A stretch of DNA of 64,000 nt from assembly GCA_024349245.1 (NCBI GenBank), contig JALDNG010000001.1, positions 8,159,501 to 8,223,500 of the forward strand, written 5' to 3'. A model generated the notes under the pieces. The model made no database searches. It was not told the DNA's origin and saw nothing but the letters and a program-made list of their open reading frames with translations. The stretch is from Neodontobutis hainanensis (lineage: Eukaryota > Chordata > Actinopteri > Gobiiformes > Odontobutidae). Each line of letters begins with the position of its first letter. Position 1 is the first letter of the stretch. Position numbers and translations under genes: made by a program. Shown here piece after piece: positions 12,985-26,500 of this stretch.

Positions 12985-13310
12985 GGGTTCTAACCAAAAC
13001 CAGGAAGTACAACCACAGCACGCCAGTTTTAAAATCTCTGCACTGGCTTTCTGTTGCTCAGAGAATAGACTTTAAAACAGCTCTGCTGGTTTACAAGTCT
13101 CTAAATAGTTTATCACCAGAATATATTTCTGACAGTTCCTTATGAACTATCTGGGACTCTGAGAACATCTGGGTTCTGCTTGTGCCCAGAGTTAGAACTA
13201 AACCTGGTGAAGCAGTGTTTAAGTTTCAACAAAAATCTGGAACAGCCTTAACTTTAACAATGTTCAGGAGGAAGTTAAAAAAACCTTCCTCTTTAGCGCC
13301 ACCTACATTC
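12985..13310 (+). mobile_element. LINE fragment, C-terminal end of the polymerase ORF
   Basis: Reading the plus strand gives a degraded version of the end of an L2/Rex1-like LINE ORF2: TPVLKSLHWLS, then RIDFKTALLVYKSLNSLSPEYIS, and after a break VPRVRTKPGEAVFKFQQKSGTAL. The order and spacing match the region just before the LINE 3' end. It carries stops and is 5'-truncated. Family assignment is from recall of this conserved tail. Confidence 0.7.
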
Positions 13311-13329
13311 AGGAAAGACGACTGAGTGT

Positions 13330-13490
13330 TTTATCTGAAGTATGAATGTGTCGAGGTGAGTTTAGTGTTGGTTGATGAGAGTAGTGTGTCTGCCCCAGGT
13401 GGGAATGTGATTGAATGGGCTGAATGGAAGCATCATATAAAGCGTTTAGGGTGCCCGAGAAGGGTTCAAAAAAAGCGTTACATAAATGCA
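13330..13490 (+). repeat. SINE- or LINE-type 3' tail
   Basis: The words CCCAGGTGGGAATGTGATTG, ATAAAGCGTTTAGGGTGCCC and AAAAAGCGTTACATAAATGC resemble the AAAGCGCTTTGGGTG...GCGCTATATAAATGC tail seen on many fish SINEs and their partner LINEs. It follows directly on the LINE fragment at 12985-13310. Confidence 0.5.
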
Positions 13491-13559
13491 CACCAACCTT
13501 CAACAAGCCTCTTGTGAAGGTTGTGTTATAGTGATTTAAATCATGTCTTAAGCAGTGCA

Positions 13560-16500
13560 TTTCTTTGTATTAATCCTATTTTATAACATGTCTCTTTAGG
13601 CCCTGCTCCAGTCTGATTATTGTATTTCTCCAGTTCAACTCTAAAAAGAGCCTCTGCAGAGACACAAACACAGTAAAAGCCGTCCACAGGAGGCACGTCC
13701 CCTGTTGTCATGACGACAGAAAACCCAGCGTGGCTCTATACAACACAATAATATTTTATGGCATTAGTTTTGGCTCCTGGCAAAAAAAAATTCCCATCTT
13801 TCACGTTTGTGGTGAGAAAGATAAAAAAAACTGTTCCTTAAATAAAATGATTGGATGTTTATTTAGTCTCTCTCTCACACAAGTAAACGAAAACATTAGG
13901 CATTTGATTTACATTTGTTCTATATTCTTTTAGCACAACACGAGCAGCTCTTTTTCGTACTAGATAATAGTCAAGATAACACAATTTTTTATGAACTTTA
14001 TTTATTTTTTACATTTTTCAATATTAGATAAACAACATAAATATTCCACATATAAAACAATTTCAGATTGTGTACAATGACCTCATGTGGACCAAGAAAC
14101 CAAATAAAAAAAGTAACAGATGTACATGTATGAGGTTACAGCACCGCTAAACATTTAGTCCGTTGAGATAATTTTCTTGAGCTGGACACGTCATTGACAG
14201 AAGACATTACAGAAGAAATAGCAAAACCAATTCTTGTTTTAATCCTCGACTCTATTCAACAGTTGACACAACACTCTTTCTAATGCTGCAGGTTGGCCAA
14301 AAGGGGTGTGCCATCGGGGAAAGTGGGAGCACGAAGCCAGACTGTGCCCACTGTGAGACAGAGGTGGGCCAACAGTCAGAACAGAGGGGTCCCCTACAAC
14401 TTAGAGCCTATTAGTAAAGGAATACTCTGACCACCAACCCTCTCGATCACAGTGAGAACAGACAACCAGAACCCATCCAGAACAGAATGGGACAATATTG
14501 CAATATTGCATTTTAAGTCAGTAATCCAGAACATCTACTAATCTTTTAATTAGACACATCATTTCCCATTTTTTTTAACAGGATTTAAACCAATACAGCA
14601 CCATGCGTTTAGTCTTTAACACATTTACAAGTCTGTTTACCTTCACCCAATTTAAACTGATTAAAATTCTGAGATTAAGTTACTGTTTAATTAATTTACT
14701 GTGTTTGACAAAGGAATATTTTAAGCCATTTAGAAAGTTTTGAGGGAAACCAAAAGTTTCTGAACCTAAGGAATACTGCATAACAATTTGTGATTCTTAG
14801 TGCAGACTTGTAGGAGAGAAAACACTTTTATGATTAAATTCAGAATGAGACCAATGTTTACAATATGAATAATAACAAAACAGAAGCTAATCAATACAGT
14901 GCATGTGCAGTTGGTGGTGGCCCAGATATCTTTGAGTTCATAAAGTCCATCTCCATCATCTTATAAGCTCTATTGTTTCTGTCATCTCTTTTTGTTTGTG
15001 CATTTCCAAACTCACAAATTAGCACCTGGTCCCTTTTAAATTTACACATGAAAGGCTTCTGTGCTGTCGCCCAAAGACTTTGGAGCGTGAGACTTCAAAG
15101 CGTCTCGAACAAAGCAGAAGAAATGCTCCAGTGAGCGGCTTCTTACTCCGAGAACTCTGTCACAGATTAATGTTCATCAAGCGGTGAGAGCAAACATTAA
15201 TACCAGAGGTTTTCCTTCACAGACAGAACAGGCAGCCACTTAGAAATGAGAAAACCAGGTGTGTGCAATGACACTAGGCTGGACATACTCTTGATCTTAA
15301 AGGCATGTAGGTCCTTAAAATTAAAATTTTTTTTATCCCTCACTTGTGATACCCTAACAGACAATTTGGAGGTGAAAAAAACTGTTCTTTCCAAACTATC
15401 GCCTTCTACTTTTTAAATGGCAGGTGTTTATTTGAAGCACACCTGACCTCAGCAATCTCCAATATCTCTGTCTTGTTTATCACTGATTTGTTTATATTGT
15501 CTGCTTTTATAAAATGATCATCATGGATATCATCAAATGACGCTTTGTGGAATCAACTCTTAAAAAAGCTATAAACACCTGCCGTCAGTAGTGGACGATA
15601 TGTGGGCTTTTTTAATCTACATTACTCTTCTGGAAAGACCAGGATTAGCTGACAGATACAGATACGCTGCTGTGATATGACGAAGTTTACCAACCAACGT
15701 GTATCTTTTGTTTGATTTCAGTTTATGCCTTTCAACATTTAAAGCTGTCCCTAATGTGGTTCAGTGAGAAAACACAATATTTCGATGCAAATGAGACAAA
15801 GATAAACAAACAAACAGGCCTTGAACCAAACACAGCAGACGGACGGATAATTCCCATCTTCATTCAGCGCCGACGTTTCGTTTGTTTGGGCTTTGTTCGA
15901 GGAGTATTAGTCCACGTCGGCGTTTATCTCGTACATATTGCCACAAAACGACCACCAACTAAGGCTTTACCACGTTTTAATTCAAACAAAACTTGACTAA
16001 TGTGATATTAATCTGAGACAACAGCAGGGGAAATTAAATATTCAGATGGAGGAGGTGTGATAGGAGTGAAAATGAGCTCGGACGGGACACTGATGCAGAG
16101 CTGAAGTGATTAGCTCAGACTGAGAGATGCCAGATAACAAGTATAGAGGGGTGAGTTTGTTAATTAGGGACATTTTAGATTTTTACAACAGGCCAGAAAA
16201 TAAAAAAATACTGTGTAAAGGTAAGAAGAGTGGAAGTACACTATTATGTCATTTGTGAATTGCAGTTAGTTAGTTGTAGCAAAACAGAAGATGTGTGCAT
16301 GAATGAGAGGTCACAGGGAGTAGAGGTCAAGAAGTACTAAGGGTCAAAAGTCCAGAGGGGCGCGGGCTGAGACTCGGGTGGGAGAGAAACAAAGAAGGCA
16401 CACCGGAGAAAGCAGCAGTCTGTGGATACCAGGAAAGAAGTGCTGTTTAAGGATGAGGTTGAAGCTTAACAAGGACACAGGTCAGTTTAAAGCTGGTTGG

Positions 16501-16685
16501 AACGTCCTGACGTAGATCTGGCAGAGCGATTCTCTGAAGTTTGCTCATATACAGCACTGATAATGCAACACAGGTGTGGAGAAAAAGAAATGGGAAACAT
16601 CGGCAGGAGGAGCAGGTGGGAGCACACAAGAGACAACTCATGACACAGGTGTGTGCAGCAGGTTTGAGAGTTGGAGAAAAAGTGT
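13560..16685. other. Non-coding AT-rich sequence
   Basis: No gene is supported. Short open frames (15712-15996 and 15394-15197) lack domains. Confidence 0.4.
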
Positions 16686-16689
16686 CAGG

Positions 16690-16890
16690 TATACAGTCTG
16701 ATAAAAGAACCCGTCAGAACAAAAGGAAAGGTTTACATGACGGTGGTGCTGTATGGTTTGGAGACAGTGTTTCTGAGGAAAAGATAAGAGGAAGAGCTGA
16801 AGATGTTGAGGTTCTCTTCAGGAGTGGATCAGGAATGAGTCCATCAGGAGACAGATCAGAGGTTTAGGAGATAAAGTTAGAGGCCAATGT
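16690..16890 (+). mobile_element. LINE reverse-transcriptase remnant
   Basis: From 16736 the plus strand reads MTVVLYGLETVFLRKR, a stop, then EEELKMLRFSSGVDQE. This resembles the VLYGSETW...EMKMLRF block found downstream of the RT domain in several LINE clades. It is short, broken and has no recognisable ends. Confidence 0.5.
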
Positions 16891-16892
16891 TG

Positions 16893-17005
16893 TAGTCAAG
16901 ACTGACCGAGAACAAAGCATGTCTGAGACCAGAGTGTTTTAAGACCAAGAACAAGACAAGTCAAGGCCAACACCATGTTGGTGCGAGACCAAGTCAATGT
17001 TAGAA
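16893..17005. repeat. GACCAAGA-type degenerate repeat
   Basis: AGTCAAGACTGACCGAGAAC, GTCTGAGACCAGAG, AAGACCAAGAACAAGACAAG and GCGAGACCAAGTC are variants of the repeat at 5521-5700 in the opposite orientation. Confidence 0.5.
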
Positions 17006-17029
17006 ATCCTCTAATCTTTATGACTTTAC

Positions 17030-17080
17030 CACCTTCGTAAAGCGAGTACAAAAAAAGAACTATATAAATGCACACCATTT
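17030..17080 (+). repeat. SINE/LINE 3' tail fragment
   Basis: TCGTAAAGCGAGTACAAAAA and AACTATATAAATGCACACCA match the same GCGCTATATAAATGC-type tail as at 13430-13490. Confidence 0.4.
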
Positions 17081-17213
17081 CCCTAATGGCCAGAAACCAT
17101 CCTGCTGCATGTGACTGTGGGTAAAACGTGATGAGACAGGGCTGTAGTGTGTAGGCAAAAAAAAAAAAAAGCAAAAAATATTTCTGGGGTCTCTTTTTTG
17201 TGCTCTGGTACTC

Positions 17214-17350
17214 TGGTAAATGAACCAGTGTACCCGGAGAAAACCCACCCAAGCACAGGGAGAACATTCAAACTCCGGCCAGAAAGGTCTCGTTCGACCC
17301 GGGAGTTGAACCCTGAACCTTCTTGCTGTGTACCGCCACCGTGCTGCCAT
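17214..17350. repeat. Interspersed teleost repeat fragment
   Basis: GTGTACCCGGAGAAAACCCA, GCACAGGGAGAACATTCAAA, CCGGGAGTTGAACCCTGAAC and CTTCTTGCTGTGTACCGCCA form the familiar 3' part of a very common fish repeat. A further piece of what I believe is the same family lies at 34075-34195 and elsewhere. Confidence 0.6.
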
Positions 17351-20300
17351 TATGTAGGTGTTTTATCTCCATTCAAATCATTTACTATGATTCCAGTCAG
17401 ACTGAGAACTCCTTTTGTCGAACAAGGGCATTTATTTCATCTGCTATTTTAAATTTCTGTCCCTGTATAATTTATTTTCTCCCCATGTTTCTTTCACTCT
17501 CTTTTACATGTTTGAAAAATAACATTTGGTAAAAAAAACCCTTTGGGAATTAACACTGAATATATTTTCACATGTAGCTCATTTGAATTTAAATCAAAGC
17601 TCGGCGTCATCCTTTTTACTGAGTGTCCAGCAGAATTCAATAAGTCACTTCATCTTCCTAATGACATTACACACAATAGACAGAGCTGTGTGTTTCTCAG
17701 AGGAAGTGCCACAAACTGATCTAGAAAACATGGACACTTTTCCAGTTTGAGGGAAGTCTTTAAATGCATTGTAGATTATCATCACAAACCCTGTTGCAAT
17801 GGCATTTGATGTAGCTCAGTTTTTTTTCTCAAAATAGTCCCATTTCCAACCAGAAGTCACATAAATCACAAAAGTATGACATAAAACATCTAAAGCAGAC
17901 TTTCAAAACTTACATGTGTTATAATAATTGATATAAAGTCAATCCCGGTGTCTGGTTGTTTTGACAATCTGCCCAGCCCTCTACCTCACTTCTTCTTGAG
18001 TTTTATGGCGGCTGACATCCAAAAGTTTCCACTACCTGCTGGGTTCCTGTGAAATCTGACGCTGTATACAGTGTTCATAGTTGCAAATCCCTCACACAGT
18101 GTAACGTCCAAGTCTTCGCCTTTGATGTTGTCAATTTTTAAGAAACTCTTTGCAGCATCAAAGATCATCTTTATTCTTTCAGATTTCTCCCTTACTTACT
18201 ACCATTGCAATAAATGCCAAAAAACTCTTCTTGTCCATACTGTTTCTCTGTTATTTAGTTCTATCCTGTGGAGGTGGTGATTTTAGTCCATTTTTGCTGC
18301 TTCTGCATAGGTCAAGTTGTTCTCTAACTCGTTTTGGACATTTGCTGGCCCCACATAACGGTCTCTTTTAGAGTTGCACCTCCTCCACTTACCTGGGAAG
18401 CACCTGGTGATGTTAAAGCTCACTGCAATCGCAGGCACAGGACCATGTACATTTCCAACAGGAAGGGAAAATAAACTTGATTTTCTTGAGTGCAGAAACC
18501 AATCCTGATCCTGTAGAACAGCTCAAATTAAACCTTAAACAATTGGACTTTAACTCAAGTCTGTACTGCTACAGTTTTAATTCTTTTGCAATCTTGGGAC
18601 GTAAAACATTTTTGCTATAGTTCTTTGTATTATGAAACTTTTTCAAAACAGTTCAGGATAAAATTATTAGTGCAAAAACTATGGTTAAATTAAACTTTAT
18701 GATTGATTTGGTTTAAAAACTTTATGGTTAAAAGTATTTGGCTGAAAGCTGGTTTGTTCAAAAAAGGATAAACCTTGTATCTGTTGCATATTTACATTTG
18801 TCGTTTTACTATCTCTCATACCAGTCAATTCAATAAAAACAATTACAACATTAAAATCCAGTTTCATCTTTTCAACAGAGGAAGGCCTGCACCATTACAG
18901 TTACACATCTTACCAGTGACGAGAGGCTGTGGACAGCTGTGTACTGCTGCAGAAACACTACGCTCTGTGGTTTATTAATAGTTTTCTAAACATTAATGTC
19001 CCAGAGGTGCAGGAGTTTTCCACATTTCAAGGACTTATTATTTAAAACCAGCAGCTTCTGTTTGTGTTTAATGCAATGAAGACAATATTCAATGTTTAAA
19101 TTCTAAAAGCAACAGCTGTATGACACCAACTCTGGAAACATCTGTTGCTAATAAATGCAGCTTTGTTTTCTGGCAAAACATTTAGTATTTTTTTCTCTTG
19201 GAATATGACCGTTCATCTGTGTTTTATTATTATTATTTTTTTATTATTATTTTTTTTCTTCATTTCTTGAGAGATGATTATCTGTCCTCCAGTGTTCAGC
19301 TTCACCTACACACTTAGGACCAGGGACTAACGTTTTATAGCCCGTTTGATGGACACCTACCCGTATTACTCCAGTGGAAACGATGCTATGGTGGGTTCAG
19401 AAGTTTTTAAAATCAACATGCTTCAAATATATATCCAGGTGTTGTTTGTAGGGTAGTCCAAGCCAAGTGCTAGAAAAATCTTTTAAAAATGTTTTATAAA
19501 AAAGATTAGAAACGTCAGGTGGCTTCAAAACCATCTGTGCTCCAAACTAGTGACACTTTAAGTCCAGCGCTTCTTCCTCTGAGCCCTTCTGCCCATTAGC
19601 TGTGTGTCCTCCCGAGTCCTGACGTCTGACAACTTGACACATTCTCGGCTTCAACAGCTTCAAATTAACTTCACCTGTGCTCGGTGGGTGCCCTGTCTGA
19701 GGCCTTCCCGGTTTAACTCGGCCCTGACCTCTTCTCTGTCCGTCTGCAAACAATGGGGTTTTAATGAGAAAGTGCTGGGCCTGAAAAGAAACAGAAGTGT
19801 GATTTTTAATTTGCACCAGGCTCGCTTTAACACTCAATGGTCCACTGAACGATTTCTGACATTAAATTATTTACGGATGCTTTTTCTCTCTTATGTTAAA
19901 ATGCTCATTAACTTTTTAAATGGTACAAAGGACCAGGCGTGTAATGGAGGTTTGGAAAATGACCGAAGACTATTCATAGTGTTTAACATAAAATAAGAAA
20001 AACGCTTTAGATAATTAGAAATACAAGTCAAATGTTGAATACAAACAGGACTGATGCGGTCCTGGTTTGGTTTGGACCTGAGCAGCAGCTGAATAAACTG
20101 GATTTGTCTTGAAGCTTGCTTTGAGAGCCCAGTGAGCCAGCTGGATACGTTTCTGTAACAGAGCCGCAGCATCAGGCAGTGCAGCCGGGGCAGATGCACT
20201 GGGGCCCCGGATGATCTATAAATCTATATCATCTGACAACTTACACCAGAGTAAAACCAGGAATATTTAGACTTTAATGCTAGCTAAAAGCCTCCATACT

Positions 20301-22762
20301 TTAATGACTTTTTAAATTAAATTTGTGAATGCATTAAGAAACTCACCGTAGAAACTACACCTGTGAGTTTATTAAGAAGACGTTTGTGCCCTAACTCATT
20401 ATCTTACGTAGTAAATATGTTGTAAATATTTTTTAGACATTATTATGGAAATCTGGTGAATACTAGGCTCACACTGGGAAACAAGATTTTACGCAAAACT
20501 GAACTAAAGACACATTAAAGATTGTATCTAGAAGAAAATATTTCACCTTTAAAATGACAAACAAAATGATGCCACAGTGGGGTTTTTTTCTCTCTTTTTA
20601 AATATAAATTTCACTCCTGAACGTCCTTACAATGATCTTGAACCTCCTCATTTACAAATTGCGCTCGGCCCAGACTCACGCTGCTCAGTTTTATGCTGCT
20701 ACGGTGCTTTTTAAATATATAAGATTTATTATGTTTGTAGTGGGTTCATATTTAGTCAGCTTTTACAGCCAGCGGGGAATAACTGCTGTTCGGCCTCCGC
20801 AGGAACAACACAAATCTTCATTTTGTTCACTTAAAGGAAAAGCTTTTTGTTTGAAGACGCAGCGGTTTTACCTGCTTCACTGTCGGGACGTGCAAGTGAG
20901 ACGTCCCACTGCAGGTCGTTAATAAAAAGACTTCTGTGTGTTTCTGAAGCACTATCGTGGGACAGGGCCATGTGGACTGAAAAACTGTGACCGAAAAGAG
21001 TGGGCAACATGAACAGGGACCAATAATAGCCATTACTTACACAAACATATGCAGATATATGGGATTGAACAGACCCCAAATCTCTTCAAAAACTTATTTT
21101 AACCCATAAAGTCCCTCAGTGGCACCTTTTAAACCTCATATTATATTATAGTATGTGTGAGTTTGGCTCTGTCTTCAGAGCACAGGCTACAGGGACAGTA
21201 ATGTTGGTCCAGACTCCAGCAAATGTGTTGCACTGAAGAACATTTTCCTGTCTTGGATTAGTGACAAATCTAACTGTCCTGAAGCTTTCTGCCCTGGAAT
21301 ACTTGACCCTTCAACTGCATTTCACAAAGGAACAGTTGCCTCTGCTTCATTCGGAGCTGCTGTGGCCTCGGAGCTGAGCAGCGCTCTGGTGGACTGTGCT
21401 GAGCTGCACAACACAGTGTTGGCCAAAATGATTAGAACACCTGACAGATCACCAAAATTGAAAATAAATGGGGAAATTGCTAAATACTTTGATGAACCAG
21501 GGTGATTGCCACAAATTAAAACTAATTTAGGTCAACAATAAAACACACTTTACCCACTACATAATCCCTACCACCCTCCTGACATTCATCAGAAACTCAA
21601 CCTGGCAGCCATATGCTTTTTGACTCTGTGCTGAGTGTAGGTTTGAATCTTTAAGAGAAACGCTTCGGATAAACTAAAGGTGATAGATCTGGGATTGTGG
21701 GGACTTTACCTCCGACTGCAGTTTTTCTCCAATAAATCTGACTAAACCTTCACTGACAGAGGTAATTATGCAAAGTACATTCATAAATTATTCAAGCTCT
21801 TCATGCATTTATGTGACCACTTGAATTATCTCTTAAAACATGAAGGCAGGTTCACTCTAGTTTCATTATCTTTCCTCTTTTCTTCTAAATCCAGCTGTGA
21901 CCTGAAAGACCAGGGCTCTTTTTTTTTTCGTTTGTATAAAGCTTTAATTAATGACAGTGTTGTTGGTTTGGAGTAGAATCGAACACAGAGATAAATTACT
22001 ATGTTTTTATCATCTCCTATTCTGTTCATTTATGAAATAATGAGATCAATTAGAAGATCAGGGTAAAATTATTAGTGCAAAAAGAAGTTTACTTTATCAA
22101 AAACAAAAATATTTTCCTCTGCTTTTCACTTTGAAGAACTTGGTTAACCCTTTGTCTTTAACACATTAACCACATTTCAACTGAGGGATATGGCAAAAGT
22201 TGCTCAGAAAAGTGTGGCTTACAGCACGGATTCCAGCTTGTTTTAACGTGAACATAAAGGTTAGAGCCAAAGCTTTCCATAAAAACGAGCCTTAACTCAG
22301 AGCCAGACCAACAGCAGGTGTAGTCTAACTTTCACAAAGTATACAAAGGTTTGAGGAGCAGAGAAACTAAAATAGGCCACCTTTCATTTCAAATTGACCA
22401 GACAAAGGGATAAAAGTGAGAATAATTACAGGAATGAACTGTGAGACAAAACTGACTCTGCATTAAGACGGTTTTACCGAAGTCCCAAAGAACTGAGAAA
22501 CAATAAATACGTTTTTAAGACACATCTCATTTTGTCTTCATTTTAAATCGGAGTTGGTAGGAACAGTGGGAAAAGTAAATAATGCACCAAACATTTTAAA
22601 GATGATAAAAAATCATTAAACAGTGTCAGTATCTGATCTTTGTGTTTAGCCAAGTTCAGTTTGAATGCTTTTCCATTTTTGTGATTAAGAGTGCTCAGAT
22701 TTATAACATTTTTGTTGTAAGCCAAACCTTAAACCTGCTCTGGACCAGGTCTGAATCTGGAC
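17351..22762. other. Non-coding AT-rich sequence
   Basis: I see no supportable gene. An ATT-rich microsatellite lies at about 19222-19260. The open frames at 19547-19996 and 20632-21079 lie in overlapping frames on both strands with no domain. Confidence 0.4.
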
Positions 22763-23566
22763 CAGGGCCCTGTTCTACATAGCCAGTTAAACCTGTTTAC
22801 ACAAAAACTTGACAATCTCTGGATCAGTGGGATTTTGAAGTGGGTTAACATCCTGTTGAGTTAACCGTATTTCTCCAAAGCAGGCCGAGTCGGGACTAAA
22901 ACAACCAATCACAGCCACAGGTCAATGTCAATGTTATTTATACAGCACATTAAAAACAGCAATCGCTGCCCAAAGTGCTTTACAGGCTCAGTATAGTGCA
23001 CTTAAAAATAGGAAGGTAGTAAAAACAAATCACATAAAAACATTAAACATAAAAACAAGTGAAAACTTTAAAACAATAACAGAGGTTTAAAAAAATAAAA
23101 CATCAATAAAATGGATAAAAGATAGTCAAAGTCCAGCTGAATTTGTGTTAAAAGGACAGGTCAGGAGAGTTGAAGAGTAAAACGAACAGCACCACAGCCT
23201 GAAGGAAGAGCAGACATACACAAAGACACAGAAGTGTGGCCTGTACGTTTAAAAAGTCGCTGAAATCATTATCACAGAGTCTATTATTGTCTATATTGTC
23301 GCAGCAACATTGGTCTGTGCTCCAGTTCCTTTCCCTCTTCGTCTTTCTTCTCCTCTTTGTTTCTAATTGTTGATCAGTCAGAGAGTTGTGGTTTTTTATC
23401 ATCTACCTGGAACTTAACCTCCACCAGATCAGTTTGTCCGTTCAGTGTAGGTTTCCACAAAGATCTACTGTACCTCGAGAGAAAGTCAACCAGCTTTCGA
23501 AACTGAAAACCCAGATTTAACCCCAAAGTATCCTCTCCTAACCCAGCTTCGTGGAACCGGGCCCTG
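22763..23566. mobile_element. MITE with imperfect terminal inverted repeats
   Basis: The left end reads CAGGGCCCTGTTCTACATAG and the right end, reverse-complemented, reads CAGGGCCCGGTTCCACGAAG, so about 16 of 20 positions agree; the similarity continues inward. The element is about 0.8 kb with no transposase frame. Internally, about 22920-23000 carries an inverted LINE/SINE-type tail (ATTTATACAGCACATT, AAAGTGCTTTACAGG). No clear target-site duplication was seen (ATCTGGAC left, ATTCCTCT right). Confidence 0.65.
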
Positions 23567-26500
23567 ATTCCTCTCTCCTTCTATTTTCTACCACCTACTC
23601 ATTCTCCTTTTCCACGGTGCTTTGTCGACACAACGTGGCAACGCTACCATAAAACAAACCGACTTTCACACATTCACAACTCCAGTCTTACAAACTCATC
23701 TCAAACTTGTCTCCAGCTGAGCCGAGCGTGACGTTCGAGCAGCGTGACACCAGCGGGACGTGACAGCGGCTGACAACTGAAGCACACGACGCTCCGTCAG
23801 TGAGAAGCTGAACCTCAAACGCACCGCACACTCTTCCTCCGGAGGCTATTAGCATACGATTTAGCACTTTGTGTCAAGGTTTTGCTGTTGTTGTGCTCCA
23901 GCGAGGTCAGAAGGTCACAGCGCGTGGAGGAAACATTAGCAAAGATAAGAATAAGTAACTCTGTTTATGCTTTGTTCACTCAGAGACGAGAGCAGGATAA
24001 CTGTGTACTGCATTTTTAAAGTTCTTGCAGCTTTTATACAAGAGTATTACGGCAGAAATGTATAATAACACACACTCACCCTACTGTGACTTCGAAAATG
24101 GCCTACAGCGTTTTACAGAGCACCAGGACAAGACGTCAGGAAACCTAGAGTTCAAAGCTCCACATCAGGACATGGATCTCTAGTTTTAAAAACAATCTGA
24201 ACAAAAGCACTGCCTCTGTTTCTACACAGTTTTATCAAGTTTGTGGAAACATATCCCACTTTTGTTCCCACTGCTCGACTGAATGTGTTAAAGGCAGGCC
24301 CCACAGAGAGAATAAAAAAGAACTTAAAACTTTGATTCTTAGCAGCATTTTGTTTTTATTTGCACTTTATTTGATTTTTTTTTAGCAATAGTCTGGTCTA
24401 TTTTTGATGCCTTCCTTTTTTCTTTTATTATTCATTTGGTTTTCTCATTAAAACTTTACAAATTAAAATTGGGTTTAGACACCAGGACAAAACATAACAG
24501 GAGATGACCAGAACAAGAAACTGAATATTGAGAAGAATTCCTACCAATGTCATGGAAAGAACAACAGAAACAGAAACTAAAGACCGGTATTAATTGCATC
24601 CAAATAAGCCGACTACATTTGCACTGTGGAAAAGGTTTGGACTATCTTTAAGTCAAGTAGGCAAAATAGGTTTGGCCTACACCTGGTCATATGTTTTTTT
24701 TTTTATAAAATTAAGGTGTTGTGTTATTTATTTTTCTTTTCTTGACCAAATAAATAACTAAATAAGATAAAAAGTCCTTGAGAGATTCCGACACCTCTGG
24801 ACCTCTGCCTTCGTCCTCAGTGCCAGTTTATACCATGCCTCAAGCACTTCCCTCCAGGCTTTTCTTGGAAACCTGAGCCTGTCCTTTTGTTGTTGCCAAA
24901 CCCAGTCTCCTCTTCATTATTCAGGACTATCAGCTCGCCTGTTTAGAAAGGCTCTCTCAGTTAATCATCGTTAAGTTACATAATGCTTACCTTTGCTCTG
25001 AGCACTTCCCACTGACCAGACCCCTGAAGAAAGACTAACCACCTATTTTCACACAAACCCTTTGAAACCTTAAATGCTATTGTGCTTTTCTGCAGTTTAG
25101 AAATCTATGTCAAGTATGGAATCCTGCTTTAGATGCTTATAACAGATTTCTTATTGTTGAAGTGTCCTGGCATGACTGTTGTTGTAACTTGCCGACACAT
25201 AAAGATAAAATTAACTATGTACTGCTGTAAATGTTCCTTTTGAGGGCAGTACATTTATATATTTTTCTATCCTAAGACTTTGTGGCTGCAGTGAGAAAAG
25301 CCACAGTGAAGGTTATCAAAGGTGTGAATGGAGAAACTGCGAGGGTCATGACTTCGTCCTGAGCCATTTCTCAGCTCTTCAGACAAAACCATGTGACTGT
25401 TACGTTAGAAATCACACGTCCTGCTTCGGTCTGAAAGATCTCACAGCTCAGTCAGTCAGACGGTGGTTTAAATACATTTACAATAATGTCTATGGAACCA
25501 GGAGATTGAACACATCCAAATAGAACTCTGCCTGTGTGCCAGATCGTATTTTGGCAGGGCATTCTTCCATTCCCTTCCTTCATGTGTGAGAGGATTGTGT
25601 CCAGTTTAATGAATGAGGAAGCTGTCCACTGTAAATCCGGTCCAACAACTCTAACCCTGCACCACTGGCTTCAAAGAATGGATTTTGCTCCTGGTTTTGG
25701 TTGATATTTTTAATTTTAGGAGGATTTTTGGTTCCTTTGGTCTATTAACATGAGTTTTGTGTGAATAACATATTTTAAAATATTTCTCAAAAACCATTAA
25801 AATCTCAGTCTTTGCTGCCACACAAAGTTTATTCACTTCTCAGCAGCTTTTTGTGACATTTTAGTCTATCACTGAAACTTAAACATAATTATTGGTAGCC
25901 ATTTTTCTTGGAGTCAACCCTCACATTTCAGCCACTGACCCATGTTCCATCATCTCTTTTGAAGGTGCCTCAGACTTCATCTTCCACAGACTGTAGAGTC
26001 TTATGGCACTGACCTCAGCTGTCCAATGGCTGCTCTCTGTTGTTCAAAAGCCAAGTGCAGGGGATGCTCCATGTTGTTCAGTACACAGACATGTGATGAA
26101 GCGGGCATTGGGAAGTGGTATTGAGTGATTACATTTCCTCCTTAATGCAGGACTGTACAGTATTTTCAACAGAAATCACACGTCCCTAAACATTTAGTCT
26201 ATGTCCCACATGTAGAAGATTTACGAAAGCTCCGTCTGTGTGTTGTCCAGTCGTAACAAAGTAGGAAAGACCATCACACCAAGTGGAGTGAGACTGACAG
26301 CTCCAGCTCTGAGCAGGTCGACCTGTCAGTGACCCCGCTCCGCCCACCATCAAAGCACAGAATATACGGCTAAAAGGAGGTGCTGCTCCATAAGGACGAG
26401 GAAAATACTATTCTTATGTAAGGTCAACCCAAGGAGATCATTTGTCAGAATTTGATAATTACTCATAACATGTCAAATAACCCAGCTTCAATAAAAGGTC

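Noticed and set aside
17986..18168. Minus-strand 60-codon frame with FLKIDNIKGEDLDV
   Set aside because: A vague resemblance to LINE ORF1 or a metabolic enzyme is not enough; no flanking element or exon structure supports it.
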